Shown piece after piece: positions 1 to 8,024 of a DNA stretch of 52,670 bases. The DNA is from Bacillus sp. sid0103 (GTDB lineage: Bacteria > Bacillota > Bacilli > Bacillales_B > DSM-18226), in NCBI RefSeq assembly GCF_019219025.1, contig NZ_JAHUWN010000039.1:1-52670 (forward strand), written 5' to 3'. The notes below the pieces were generated by a model, which worked only from the letters and a program-made list of their open reading frames with translations, was not told where the DNA came from and made no database searches. Made by a program: the position numbers and the translations under genes. The number at the start of each line of letters is the position of its first letter. Position 1 is the first letter of the stretch.

Positions 1-14
1 CGCGAAGCGCGCGA

Positions 15-62
15 AATTTTGATGGTTTGGAAGGGGGTACCCCCTTCCAAACCATCAAAATT
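15..62. repeat. 48-bp perfect palindrome
   Basis: The two 24-base arms, from AATTTTGATGG to the GGGGGTACCCCC centre and back, are exact reverse complements around position 38.5. As RNA it would form a very stable hairpin ending in a U-rich side, so it may be the terminator of a gene left of the window or a dispersed palindromic repeat. No gene overlaps it. Confidence 0.85.
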
Positions 63-126
63 CATAAAAGCTGAAAAACATTGTAACCATAGGAAATACA
101 ATTTACACAAAATATAGGACTTGACT

Positions 127-355
127 CATTCCTTCGGCTTTCCTGTACCGTTTTGTCCTTCATCGGCTCTATGAAAGACATTCCTTCGGCTTTCCTGTAC
201 CGTTTTGTCCTTCATCGGCTCTATGAAAGACATTCCTTCGGCTTTCCTGTACCGTTTTGTCCTTCATCGGCTTTATGAAAGACATAGCTTCTGCTTTCCA
301 ACAGCGTTTTGTTCTTCATCGGTTTGATGAAAGACATTCCTTCTGCTTTCCAACC
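127..355. repeat. 52-bp tandem repeat, four full copies plus a partial fifth
   Basis: Copies start at 127, 179, 231, 283 and 335 (the last is about 21 bp). The first three are almost identical; the fourth and fifth diverge (AGCTTCTGC, TTCTTCATCGG variants). Each full unit carries an imperfect inverted repeat, GTCCTTCAT with ATGAAAGAC around a 7-nt loop, so the array is a string of hairpins. No open frame with a start and ribosome binding site covers it. The rest of 1-600 holds nothing else I can recognise. Confidence 0.9.
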
Positions 356-612
356 TTGTAACAATCTCAATATTTGAATTATTTATGGTCCCTGTTACCT
401 GTAGTCAAGAAGCTTGTTCAATCTGTTTCACTGTATAAAGCGCTCATCTAGGGTATTCAAGATTATTCTTTTTCCATTGTAAAATAACTCAACCCAAAGC
501 CGCGTTGATCAAAGTTACACTTCACTTGATTGTCAAAAAGCATCATAATTCTACTAGGAAAACGAATACTAAGATTACCTTTAATGCAAGATTTATGAAG
601 GAGGTAATCTTA

Positions 613-1728
613 TTGAACAGAAAAACTTTTATTTTTCTTATCATCCTCTCCCTGTTTGGGCTATGTCATCCTTCCAATTCGATTAAAGCTGAGAATACAC
701 AAGTCAATCAAGGAGTCGTTGATTTACGTATTTTAGAAACGACTGATTTACATGCATCTTTAGTCAATTATGATTATTATCAAACAAAAGTAGACAACCG
801 AATTGGCCTAGTCAAAACAGCCACTCTTATCCGGAAGGCAAGAAAGGAAGTCCAAAATTCTTTACTGTTTGATGATGGGGACCATCTTAAAGGGAATCCG
901 CTTGGTGAATATTTGGCCAGAATTAGAGGAATCCATAAAGGAAAAATTCATCCTGTTTATCGTGCTTTTAATTTTTTAGGCTATGATGCCGTTGCCATTG
1001 GTAATCACGAATTTAACTATGGATTAGGATTCTTAAATGCGGTTGTAAAAGGAGCCAAGATGCCAGTCCTCAATGCGAATGTTTTCTCTGTAAAAAAGAA
1101 AAAGCCCTACTTTAAGCCCTATGTCATTTTGAAAAGAAATGTGAGGGACCAGAATGGGGAGAAACATAAACTAAACATTGGGGTTATTGCATTTATGCCG
1201 ACACAAATTATGAAGTGGGATAAAGCTAATCTTGAAGGTAAGGTTATTGCTAAACCAATTGTTGATGCTGCAAATGAGTTTATCCCAATCATGAAAGCAA
1301 AAGGAGCAGATATTATTGTTGCTCTAGCCCATACAGGTATCAGCTATGAAGCCTATAGTGCAGAATCGGAAAATGCTGTCTATTATTTAACCAAAATTCC
1401 TGGAATTGATGTCGTATTGGCGGGGCATTCCCATAATGTCTTCCCAGGGCCTGTATTTAAACACTCTCCCAACACCAACATTGAAACGGGACAAATAAAT
1501 GGAAAACCAGTCGTGATGGCGGGAGCTTTCGGTAGTCGTTTGGGGATTATTGATCTCAAACTTAAAAGAATCAATGGCAACTGGGTGGTATTAAAAGGGA
1601 CATCCTTAACAAGACCTATTGCTAATGATGATGGAACACCCCTTGTCAAGAAGGATAAACGTTTATATCAGTTAGTTAAACCAGAGCATAAGGAAACAAT
1701 TGATTACATTAATAAATTGGGGCTTTAA
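613..1728 (+). CDS. secreted metallophosphoesterase, 5'-nucleotidase/CpdB-like N-terminal domain only
   Basis: A calcineurin-like phosphoesterase of the 5'-nucleotidase / 2',3'-cyclic phosphodiesterase group, probably releasing phosphate from extracellular nucleotides. Motifs: TTDLHA near the N-terminus, DDGDHL, GNHEFNYG and AGHSHNVFP, which supply the two-metal ligands. I start at the TTG at 613 because AAGGAGG at 598-604 sits 8 nt upstream and the product then opens with a signal peptide (basic NRK, hydrophobic FIFLIILSLFGL, then SIKAEN). In-frame ATGs farther upstream lack such a site. At 371 aa it contains only the metallophosphatase domain; the C-terminal substrate-recognition domain of the usual longer enzymes is missing. 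A hairpin terminator follows. Confidence 0.8.
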   Translation: MNRKTFIFLIILSLFGLCHPSNSIKAENTQVNQGVVDLRILETTDLHASLVNYDYYQTKVDNRIGLVKTATLIRKARKEVQNSLLFDDGDHLKGNPLGEYLARIRGIHKGKIHPVYRAFNFLGYDAVAIGNHEFNYGLGFLNAVVKGAKMPVLNANVFSVKKKKPYFKPYVILKRNVRDQNGEKHKLNIGVIAFMPTQIMKWDKANLEGKVIAKPIVDAANEFIPIMKAKGADIIVALAHTGISYEAYSAESENAVYYLTKIPGIDVVLAGHSHNVFPGPVFKHSPNTNIETGQINGKPVVMAGAFGSRLGIIDLKLKRINGNWVVLKGTSLTRPIANDDGTPLVKKDKRLYQLVKPEHKETIDYINKLGL

Positions 1729-1803
1729 GGTTAAACTTTTCTTTACATTTAAAGTTTAGTTTTATAAAATTATGTTGAAAATATATATGGTATATCTATT
1801 GGG

Positions 1804-1829
1804 GGAGTCTGTCACACAGGCTCCTTTTT
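1804..1829 (+). terminator. rho-independent terminator after the phosphoesterase gene
   Basis: A 9-bp stem (GGAGTCTGT with ACAGGCTCC, one G-U pair), loop CAC, then TTTTT. It lies 54 nt upstream of the permease start, so it could also act as an attenuator in that gene's leader. Confidence 0.75.
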
Positions 1830-1882
1830 GTCGTTTTTCATAGGAGTTTCCATTAAAAAACTTTGGGAGAAGAGGTTACAAC

Positions 1883-3163
1883 ATGTCAACACAAGCACTA
1901 ATCGCATTAGGTGTATTTTTAATCACCTATGCCTTTATCGTCACAGAAAAGATCCATCGTACGATTATTGCCATGACAGGCGGAATTATAATGGTATTAC
2001 TAGGAATTGTTGGCCAGGAAAAGGCCCTTCATCATATCGATTTTAATACTCTCGGATTATTGACCGGTATGATGCTCATCGTTGCAATAACTTCTGAGAC
2101 AGGCCTATTCAAATACATAGCTATTTGGTCAGCCAAAAAAGTGAAAGGAGATCCCTTAAAAATTTTGCTTGTGCTCGGAACGATTACGGCATTGGGGTCA
2201 GCCTTTTTAGATAATGTAACAACAGTGCTATTAATGGTTCCAGTTACATTTAGTATCACGAGACAATTACGGGTTAATCCAATCCCCTTTTTAATAACTG
2301 AAGTGATTGCCTCTAATATTGGTGGAACATCAACGCTGATTGGCGACCCTCCGAATATCATGCTCGGCAGCGCTGTGAAGGAACTTACCTTTATGGCATT
2401 TATAAATAATCTTACGGCGATATCTTTCTTTATCTTATTTGTTAATATTGGAATCTTAGCATTCATTTATCGGAAGCAGCTTCGTACAACAGATGAATTA
2501 AAGGCCAATTTAATGGACTTAGATGAAAAGGAAGAAATAACAGATACAAAGTTATTAATTAAGTCATTAATTGCTCTATCGTTAACTATTATTGGTTTTT
2601 TCCTCCATCAGCTTTTTCACGTTGAATCTGCTACAGTAGCATTAGCCGGGGCCTTTCTGTTACTTCTTTTAACTGGGGAAAAATATTTAGATAAAGCATT
2701 TTCAAAAGTAGAATGGACGACCATTTTCTTCTTTATCGGACTCTTTGTATTGGTATCAGGATTGATAGAAACTGGGGTCATTTCGTTATTAGCAGATTAC
2801 TCTGTCCACCTGACCGGGGGAGATGTCACATCTACATCGATCTTAATTCTCTGGGTTAGTGCTATCGCATCCGCATTTATTGATAATATTCCATTTGTCG
2901 CAACCATGATTCCGATGATTAAAGATATGGGAGAACTTGGAATTACCAATTTAGAGCCACTTTGGTGGAGTTTATCCTTAGGAGCATGTCTTGGCGGGAA
3001 TGGCACATTAATTGGTGCTAGTGCCAATGTGATTGTTGCTGGTCTTGCAGCAAAGGAAGGGTATCCGATTACTTTTGGAAAATTCTTGTTAATTGCCTTT
3101 CCTTTAATGATTTTTTCAATCCTAATCAGTACAGTTTACATATATTTAAGATATCTAATTTAG
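1883..3163 (+). CDS. ArsB/NhaD-family ion permease (IT superfamily)
   Basis: A polytopic inner-membrane protein of 426 aa with about ten to eleven hydrophobic segments, arranged as two similar halves. Family hallmarks: FLDNVTTVLLMVPVT in the first half, the ASNIGGTSTLIGDPPNIM signature, and the matching AFIDNIPFVATMIPM and GNGTLIGASANVI in the second half. Members of this family export arsenite or exchange Na+/H+, or transport other anions; the sequence alone does not settle the substrate. No arsR or arsC lies beside it, which weighs against a dedicated arsenic operon. A GAGAAGAGG ribosome binding site precedes the ATG. The next small gene starts 10 nt after the stop and is probably co-transcribed. 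Confidence 0.85.
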   Translation: MSTQALIALGVFLITYAFIVTEKIHRTIIAMTGGIIMVLLGIVGQEKALHHIDFNTLGLLTGMMLIVAITSETGLFKYIAIWSAKKVKGDPLKILLVLGTITALGSAFLDNVTTVLLMVPVTFSITRQLRVNPIPFLITEVIASNIGGTSTLIGDPPNIMLGSAVKELTFMAFINNLTAISFFILFVNIGILAFIYRKQLRTTDELKANLMDLDEKEEITDTKLLIKSLIALSLTIIGFFLHQLFHVESATVALAGAFLLLLLTGEKYLDKAFSKVEWTTIFFFIGLFVLVSGLIETGVISLLADYSVHLTGGDVTSTSILILWVSAIASAFIDNIPFVATMIPMIKDMGELGITNLEPLWWSLSLGACLGGNGTLIGASANVIVAGLAAKEGYPITFGKFLLIAFPLMIFSILISTVYIYLRYLI

Positions 3164-3173
3164 GGGGAGTAAG

Positions 3174-3452
3174 ATGAATATAGCGTATAAGTTTAACGAT
3201 CAACTTCTTGATTTGAAAGAAGAAGTTAACGGAGATGATTTTGAATTCACATTAACCTTTTTTGATAACAATTGGAAGAAAGGAATAGAGAAAATCCGCG
3301 AGTATTTTGATTCGAATACCATTCTAACTGATATCCATTTATATATTCATCCAAATAATAAGATTCAGATTATCGTTAGAAAAGACTTCTATAATGAATT
3401 TTTAATCCAATTGTTTAGACAACAATTAATCCAAGAGATTAAATGGATATAA
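3174..3452 (+). CDS. conserved small protein of unknown function
   Basis: 92 aa, soluble, acidic N-terminal half, no membrane segment and no motif I recognise. It has a clear start (GGGGGAG 5 nt before the ATG) and follows the permease by only 10 nt, ending at a strong terminator, so the two genes form a bicistronic unit. The composition (alternating hydrophobic and charged residues, e.g. DIHLYIHPNNKIQIIV) suggests a small alpha/beta fold. A regulatory or accessory role to the permease is only a guess from position. Confidence 0.7.
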   Translation: MNIAYKFNDQLLDLKEEVNGDDFEFTLTFFDNNWKKGIEKIREYFDSNTILTDIHLYIHPNNKIQIIVRKDFYNEFLIQLFRQQLIQEIKWI

Positions 3453-3454
3453 AA

Positions 3455-3484
3455 AATGGCTGCCATCTATGTGGCAGCCATTTC
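3455..3484. terminator. bidirectional terminator between the permease unit and tkt
   Basis: A perfect 12-bp stem, AAATGGCTGCCA with TGGCAGCCATTT, around a 6-nt loop. A run of A on the left and T on the right lets it serve both the plus-strand unit and the convergent tkt. Confidence 0.9.
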
Positions 3485-3508
3485 ATTATAAGACGTAACT
3501 TTAAAGTC

Positions 3509-5521
3509 TTAATTGTTAAGTTCTTTAAAAGATTTAACAACATTGTCAACTGTGAAACCATACTTCTCTAGTAAAATACTTTCAGGTGCAGATGCACCAA
3601 ACTGATTAATGGCGATAACACGGCCGGCGTCTCCAATATATTCTCTCCAACCAATGGATGAACCCATTTCAATTGCAAGTCTTGCTTTCATATTCTTAGG
3701 CAGAATGGATTCTTTATATTCAAGTGATTGTTTTTCAAAGCGATCCCAACTTGGCATACTGACGACTGATACAAAAATCCCTTCACTTTCAAGCTCTTGT
3801 TGAGCAGCTATTGCTAAAGCTACTTCTGAACCTGTTGCAAGCAATAATCCACTAGCATCGCCTTTCGCTTCCGAAACAACATAAGCGCCTTTTTTAACAC
3901 CTTCATAAACCGTTTGCTGCCCAAGTGCTAGGGTTGGCAGGTCCTGACGTGTTAATACCAGTACGGTCGGAGTATCTGTGCTTTCCAATGCTAATCTCCA
4001 AGCAGCAACTGTCTCCTTCGCATCTGCAGGGCGAAGAATAGAAATTCCTGGCATTGCACGTAATGCAGCCAACTGCTCAACTGGTTCATGAGTAGGCCCG
4101 TCTTCGCCTACAGCGATGCTATCATGTGTAAAAACATAAGTAACTGGAAGCTTCATTAATGCTGCAAGTCGAATCGCTGGACGTAAATAGTCAGAGAATA
4201 CGAAGAAGGTTGAACCAAATACTTTCACACCACCATGTAGTGACATTCCATTTAGTGCAGCACCCATCGCGAATTCCCGAACTCCAAACCAAATATTGCG
4301 GTCTGCATAGCTATCAATATAGTAATTTTTTTCTGATGTAATAAGTGTTTTGTTCGATCCTGCTAAATCGGCAGACCCCCCAAGAAATTGTGGGACGACA
4401 TTAGCTACCGCATTCAGGGTTTTCCCTGATGATACACGAGTCGCGATTTTTTCACCTGCAGTAAAAGCTGGCAATACTTCTTCCCAATTTGCAGGAAGCT
4501 CTCCATTGATAGCAGCTTCAAATTGTGCAGCGAGTTCAGAGTATTCATTCTTGTAGCTCGTATATAATTCATTCCATGCATTTTCCTTGAGATGTCCATC
4601 TTGTGTAAATTGGTTAAAATGGTCTTTTACTTCTTCAGGAACGTAAAATGGCTCTTCATTGTTCCAATTATATGCAGCTTTTGTTAACTTAATTTCTTCT
4701 TTACCTAGTGGAGAGCCGTGAGATGCAGATTTTCCAGCTTTATTTGGAGAACCATAACCGATCACGGTTTTAACCTCAATTAAAGTAGGGCGATTCAAGT
4801 CTGCTTTTGCCTCTTGTAATGCTTTTTGAATCGCATCAGTGTCATTTCCATCTTCCACACGAATTACTTGCCAGCCATAAGCTTTAAATCTATCCTCCAC
4901 ACTTTCAGAGAAGGATAAATGTAAATCTCCATCCAATGATATGTCATTTGAATCATACATGACAATTAATCTACCAAGTTTAAGGTGGCCTGCCAGGGAT
5001 GCTGCTTCAGCAGATACACCTTCCATTAGGTCGCCGTCTCCACAAATACTATAAGTGTAATGATTAACGACGTCGTATCCTTCTTTGTTGTATGTAGCTG
5101 CAAGATGTCTTTCCGCCATTGCCATCCCCACAGCCATGGCAACCCCTTGTCCTAATGGCCCTGTCGTTGCTTCTACCCCAGGTGTGTGACCAAATTCAGG
5201 GTGACCAGGTGTTCTGCTTCCCCATTGACGGAAGTTTTTCAAATCATCAATAGTCACATCGTAACCAAATAAGTGCAATAAACTATATAAAAGCATTGAT
5301 CCATGTCCAGCTGATAAAACAAACCTGTCTCTGTTAAACCAATTCGGATTCAATGGGTTATGATTCATTTCTTTTGCCCAAAGCGTGTAAGCCATTGGTG
5401 CTGAACCCATAGGCATACCTGGATGTCCAGAGTTGGCCTTTTCGATCCCATCAATGGATAAAGTACGAATTGTATTAATTGCTAATTGATCAAGTTTTGT
5501 TTCATTTACTAATGTTTTCAT
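3509..5521 (-). CDS. tkt: transketolase
   Basis: A thiamine-diphosphate enzyme of the non-oxidative pentose phosphate pathway, moving two-carbon units between ketose and aldose phosphates. 670 aa, full length: N-terminal ThDP domain with [36 protein letters not shown] and the GDGDLMEGV diphosphate-binding motif; then the pyrimidine domain ([18 protein letters not shown]) and the C-terminal domain. I start at the ATG at 5521; an in-frame TTG 18 nt upstream overlaps the GGAG ribosome binding site. The gene begins 60 nt after larC2 with no terminator between, so it is probably the last gene of the Lar/gluconokinase operon. That suits a route delivering 6-phosphogluconate and ribulose 5-phosphate. 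Confidence 0.95.
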   Translation of the reverse strand: MKTLVNETKLDQLAINTIRTLSIDGIEKANSGHPGMPMGSAPMAYTLWAKEMNHNPLNPNWFNRDRFVLSAGHGSMLLYSLLHLFGYDVTIDDLKNFRQWGSRTPGHPEFGHTPGVEATTGPLGQGVAMAVGMAMAERHLAATYNKEGYDVVNHYTYSICGDGDLMEGVSAEAASLAGHLKLGRLIVMYDSNDISLDGDLHLSFSESVEDRFKAYGWQVIRVEDGNDTDAIQKALQEAKADLNRPTLIEVKTVIGYGSPNKAGKSASHGSPLGKEEIKLTKAAYNWNNEEPFYVPEEVKDHFNQFTQDGHLKENAWNELYTSYKNEYSELAAQFEAAINGELPANWEEVLPAFTAGEKIATRVSSGKTLNAVANVVPQFLGGSADLAGSNKTLITSEKNYYIDSYADRNIWFGVREFAMGAALNGMSLHGGVKVFGSTFFVFSDYLRPAIRLAALMKLPVTYVFTHDSIAVGEDGPTHEPVEQLAALRAMPGISILRPADAKETVAAWRLALESTDTPTVLVLTRQDLPTLALGQQTVYEGVKKGAYVVSEAKGDASGLLLATGSEVALAIAAQQELESEGIFVSVVSMPSWDRFEKQSLEYKESILPKNMKARLAIEMGSSIGWREYIGDAGRVIAINQFGASAPESILLEKYGFTVDNVVKSFKELNN

Positions 5522-5581
5522 ATTTTTTTGACACTCCAAATCTATTAGAATTGTATGCTTCCTTACTATAGAGAGGGGTAC

Positions 5582-6070
5582 TTACTCTTTAGACTTCGTT
5601 CTCTCACTGCCCAAAGCCTTCCAAACCATTTCGTAAACCTTTTTCAAGGGAATGTTATGAAGTCGTGCAATGCTTTTGCATTCTTCAAATTCTGGAGCAC
5701 TTTGCACGACTTGTCCATTATAAATTCCTTCTTTTACGGTCACAGGACCCCACTCAGTTGGAACCTTCCTAAACATTCGTTCCAACCGATGTACCGTTAA
5801 GGGATAGTAACGGACCCCTAGTGTTGTGGTTTCCATAAAAAGAATTTCTTTAATTTTAGATACGTATTTCTGTGAACAAAGTAATTGAAGTAATACACCC
5901 GGTCTATTTTTTTTCATATAAATCGGTGAATAAAAAACATCATTTGCCCCAGCCTCAAAAAGCAGGTCCATTACATAGCCAAGCCATTCTCCAGGAATAT
6001 CATCAAGGTTAACCTCCATTTTGACCATTTGTTCATCGATATGTTCATGATTCGAAGGATGTAATACCAC
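5582..6070 (-). CDS. larC: LarC2: C-terminal part of the nickel-inserting enzyme of NPN cofactor synthesis
   Basis: Matches the C-terminal half of LarC, the CTP-dependent nickel insertase (pyridinium bisthiocarboxylate mononucleotide nickel chelatase) that finishes the nickel-pincer nucleotide. The domain opens with KMEVNLDDIPGEWLGYVMD and includes TTTLGVRYYP, both typical of this half. I choose the GTG at 6070 because GAAAGGAG lies about 7 nt upstream; an ATG at 6094 is possible but lacks a good site. 162 aa. It is out of frame with larC1 and separated from its stop by 73 nt. A TAA at 6116-6118 closes this frame before it reaches larC1, so the halves must be made as separate chains. Confidence 0.85.
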   Translation of the reverse strand: MVLHPSNHEHIDEQMVKMEVNLDDIPGEWLGYVMDLLFEAGANDVFYSPIYMKKNRPGVLLQLLCSQKYVSKIKEILFMETTTLGVRYYPLTVHRLERMFRKVPTEWGPVTVKEGIYNGQVVQSAPEFEECKSIARLHNIPLKKVYEMVWKALGSERTKSKE

Positions 6071-6143
6071 TAGAAAACTCCTTTCGTTCAGCATTTTTAC
6101 ATATGTGCAGGACCCTTACTACATTAAGAAACAGACAATAAGC

Positions 6144-7247
6144 TTATTCACCGATTATGACACGGAGTACATTGGGGTGGCTTTTAAACGTTTTTGTTCC
6201 TGCTCCGTAGCCAATTGAATTTACCTTTATTGAAGGAATGGTACCAAATTCCTCCGCAAGAACAGAGACGATCGCTGCACCTGTCGGTGTGGTTAACTCC
6301 GCTCTAATATCTGTCTGATCAATTGGTACACCTTTTAATATTTCTAAAGTGGCAGGTGCAGGGACAGGATAAATCCCATGATCTATATGAATACGGCCTG
6401 TTCCCACTGGGATAGGCGAGGATTTTATTACGTCTATCTCTAATTGATGAATTAAGATAGCTGTACCGATAATATCAATAATCGAATCTACCGCCCCTAC
6501 CTCATGAAAATGGACCTTCTCTAATGGAACTCCATGGATGTGTCCTTCCGCTTCACCAATTTTTTTAAAGATTTTTAATGCCATTTCTTTCACAGGTTCT
6601 GCAAAAACAGCATCCTCAATTAATTCAACAATGTCTTTATATGCTCGGTGGTGGTGATCATGGTCATGGTGATGATCATGATGATGATCATGATGATGGT
6701 GGTGTTCATGGTCGTGGTGTTGATCATCAGCATGATGGTGTTCATGGTCATGGTGATGATCATCGGCATGATGGTGTTCATGGTCATGATGGTGTTCATG
6801 GTCATGATGGTGTTCATGGTCATGATGGTGTTCATGGTCATGGTGATGATCATCGGCATGATGGTGTTCATGGTCATGATGGTGTTCATGGTCATGATGG
6901 TGTTCATGGTCATGATGGTGTTCATGGTCATGATGGTGTTCATGGTCATGGTGATGATCATGATGATGATCATGATGATGGTGGTGTTCATGGTCGTGGT
7001 GTTGATCATCAGCATGATGGTGATCATGACTATGCGAGTGATCATTGTTCACTAACACCACATCAAATTTTGTACTTGTAATCCCATTCTTCACTAGCTT
7101 TTTCCATGTCAGCGTATACTCATCATCTATATGAAGTTTTTTTAATTCTTCCACTAGCCGCTCGGGATCTGCCCCGGCATCGATAAGAGCTCCAATGACC
7201 ATATCGCCGCTGATACCTGAAAAACAATCAAAATAAAGTGTCTTCAA
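6144..7247 (-). CDS. larC: LarC1: N-terminal part of LarC with a giant histidine-rich insert
   Basis: N-terminal half of the LarC nickel insertase. MKTLYFDCFSGISGDM is the family start, and the region after residue 200 (EKVHFHEVGAVDSIIDI, PVPAPATLEIL, LTTPTGAAIV, NVLRVIIGE) is typical. Residues about 70-200 are almost wholly His, Asp and Glu (HDHEHHH units broken by ADDH/ADDQ), far longer than the short His stretch of ordinary LarC and plausibly a nickel store or delivery arm. The insert is encoded by 18-bp and larger DNA repeats. The start overlaps the larB stop by 4 nt (translational coupling). The protein ends at VIIGE, exactly where the two halves meet in one-piece LarC proteins. Confidence 0.9.
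   Translation of the reverse strand: MKTLYFDCFSGISGDMVIGALIDAGADPERLVEELKKLHIDDEYTLTWKKLVKNGITSTKFDVVLVNNDHSHSHDHHHADDQHHDHEHHHHHDHHHDHHHDHEHHHDHEHHHDHEHHHDHEHHHDHEHHHADDHHHDHEHHHDHEHHHDHEHHHDHEHHHADDHHHDHEHHHADDQHHDHEHHHHHDHHHDHHHDHDHHHRAYKDIVELIEDAVFAEPVKEMALKIFKKIGEAEGHIHGVPLEKVHFHEVGAVDSIIDIIGTAILIHQLEIDVIKSSPIPVGTGRIHIDHGIYPVPAPATLEILKGVPIDQTDIRAELTTPTGAAIVSVLAEEFGTIPSIKVNSIGYGAGTKTFKSHPNVLRVIIGE
6648..7035. repeat. expanded coding repeat for the LarC1 His-rich insert
   Basis: Built from an 18-bp unit (plus strand CATGGTCATGATGGTGTT) repeated many times, with interruptions containing GATGATCATCGGCATGATGG. An 82-bp block is present twice without a mismatch that I can find, at 6659-6740 and 6941-7022, flanking the simpler repeats. 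Nearly identical units point to recent slippage or unequal recombination. The repeat opens long frames in other phases, which I treat as artefacts. Confidence 0.9.
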
Positions 7248-8002
7248 TTTTTCCCTGCCCCTTTTTGTGCAAGTTGATCAATTAATACTGCGTTATATCC
7301 CCCGCCAAACCCATTATCAATATTCACGACACTAATCCCTGATGCACATGAATTCAACATGGTTAATAAGGCAGATAATCCATTGAAATTTGCCCCATAC
7401 CCAACACTTGTTGGGACCGCAATAACAGGATGTGAAACAAGTCCGCCAACTACGCTTGGAAGCGCCCCTTCCATACCTGCAACTACAACAGAGACAGTGG
7501 CATTTTGAATTTCTTCCGCGTGGCTTAATAGGCGATGAATTCCAGCAACTCCAACATCATAGATACGGTGGACCTTGCTGCCTAGTACTTCAGCTGTAAC
7601 AGCCGCTTCTTCGGCAACCCGTAAATCCGAGGTACCGGCACAAATCACAGCAATATACCCTTGCTGCGAATTTTCATTAACACGGTCTTCTTTCCAAAAA
7701 AGGATTTGCGCTTCTTCTTTGTAGATAAATTCAGGGCATGATTTTTGGACAATTTCAGCCTTTTCTTTGGAAATTCGCGTTACGAGTACTTGTGTGTTGC
7801 GTGCTCTTAACACTTGGATAATCGAAATGATTTGCTCTGTCGTTTTCCCTTCACCGTATACAACCTCTGGGAAGCCTTGGCGTTTCTTGCGATGATGGTC
7901 CACTTTTGCAAATCCCAAATTTTCAAATGTTGCTAATTTCAATTTGGCTTCTTCGATACTTAGGGTTCCTCTTTGAACTTGCTCTAGAATCTCTTCAAGC
8001 AT
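7244..8002 (-). CDS. larB: LarB: pyridinium-3,5-biscarboxylic acid mononucleotide synthase
   Basis: First committed enzyme of nickel-pincer nucleotide synthesis; it carboxylates and hydrolyses nicotinic acid adenine dinucleotide. 252 aa. The C-terminal two thirds resembles PurE-type AIR carboxylase, with ICAGTSDLRVAEEAAVTAE, VVAGMEGALPSVVGG, VAVPTSVGYGANFNG and NIDNGFGGGYNA. The N-terminal 60 residues include the typical VVYGEGKTTEQI. The start has a G-rich ribosome binding site, lies 22 nt after gntK, and the stop overlaps larC1, so gntK-larB-larC1-larC2 read as one transcript. Confidence 0.93.
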   Translation of the reverse strand: MLEEILEQVQRGTLSIEEAKLKLATFENLGFAKVDHHRKKRQGFPEVVYGEGKTTEQIISIIQVLRARNTQVLVTRISKEKAEIVQKSCPEFIYKEEAQILFWKEDRVNENSQQGYIAVICAGTSDLRVAEEAAVTAEVLGSKVHRIYDVGVAGIHRLLSHAEEIQNATVSVVVAGMEGALPSVVGGLVSHPVIAVPTSVGYGANFNGLSALLTMLNSCASGISVVNIDNGFGGGYNAVLIDQLAQKGAGKN

Positions 8003-8024
8003 TCGTTCCCCCCCTTATTTAGTT

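Noticed and set aside
127..355. CRISPR array
   Set aside because: The 52-bp units are contiguous with no unique spacers, and no cas genes are nearby.
1801..1883. Riboswitch upstream of the permease
   Set aside because: Only a simple terminator hairpin is seen; no conserved core of a known riboswitch class could be recognised.
1828..2046. Plus-strand frame across the start of the ArsB/NhaD-type gene
   Set aside because: Starts in the terminator region and is out of frame with the clear permease coding sequence.
5537..5539. TTG start six codons upstream of tkt ATG
   Set aside because: The TTG itself is part of the GGAG ribosome binding site used by the ATG at 5521.
6071..6146. Programmed ribosomal frameshift joining larC1 and larC2
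   Set aside because: The two frames do not overlap: larC1 stops at 6144 and the larC2 frame is closed at 6116-6118, so no slippery site could link them by a single shift.
6578..7081. Long open frames on both strands across the His-rich region of larC1
   Set aside because: They arise because the CATGGTCATGATGG-type repeat has no stops in several frames; products are runs of Met/Ile/Thr or Gly/Val/His with no start signals.
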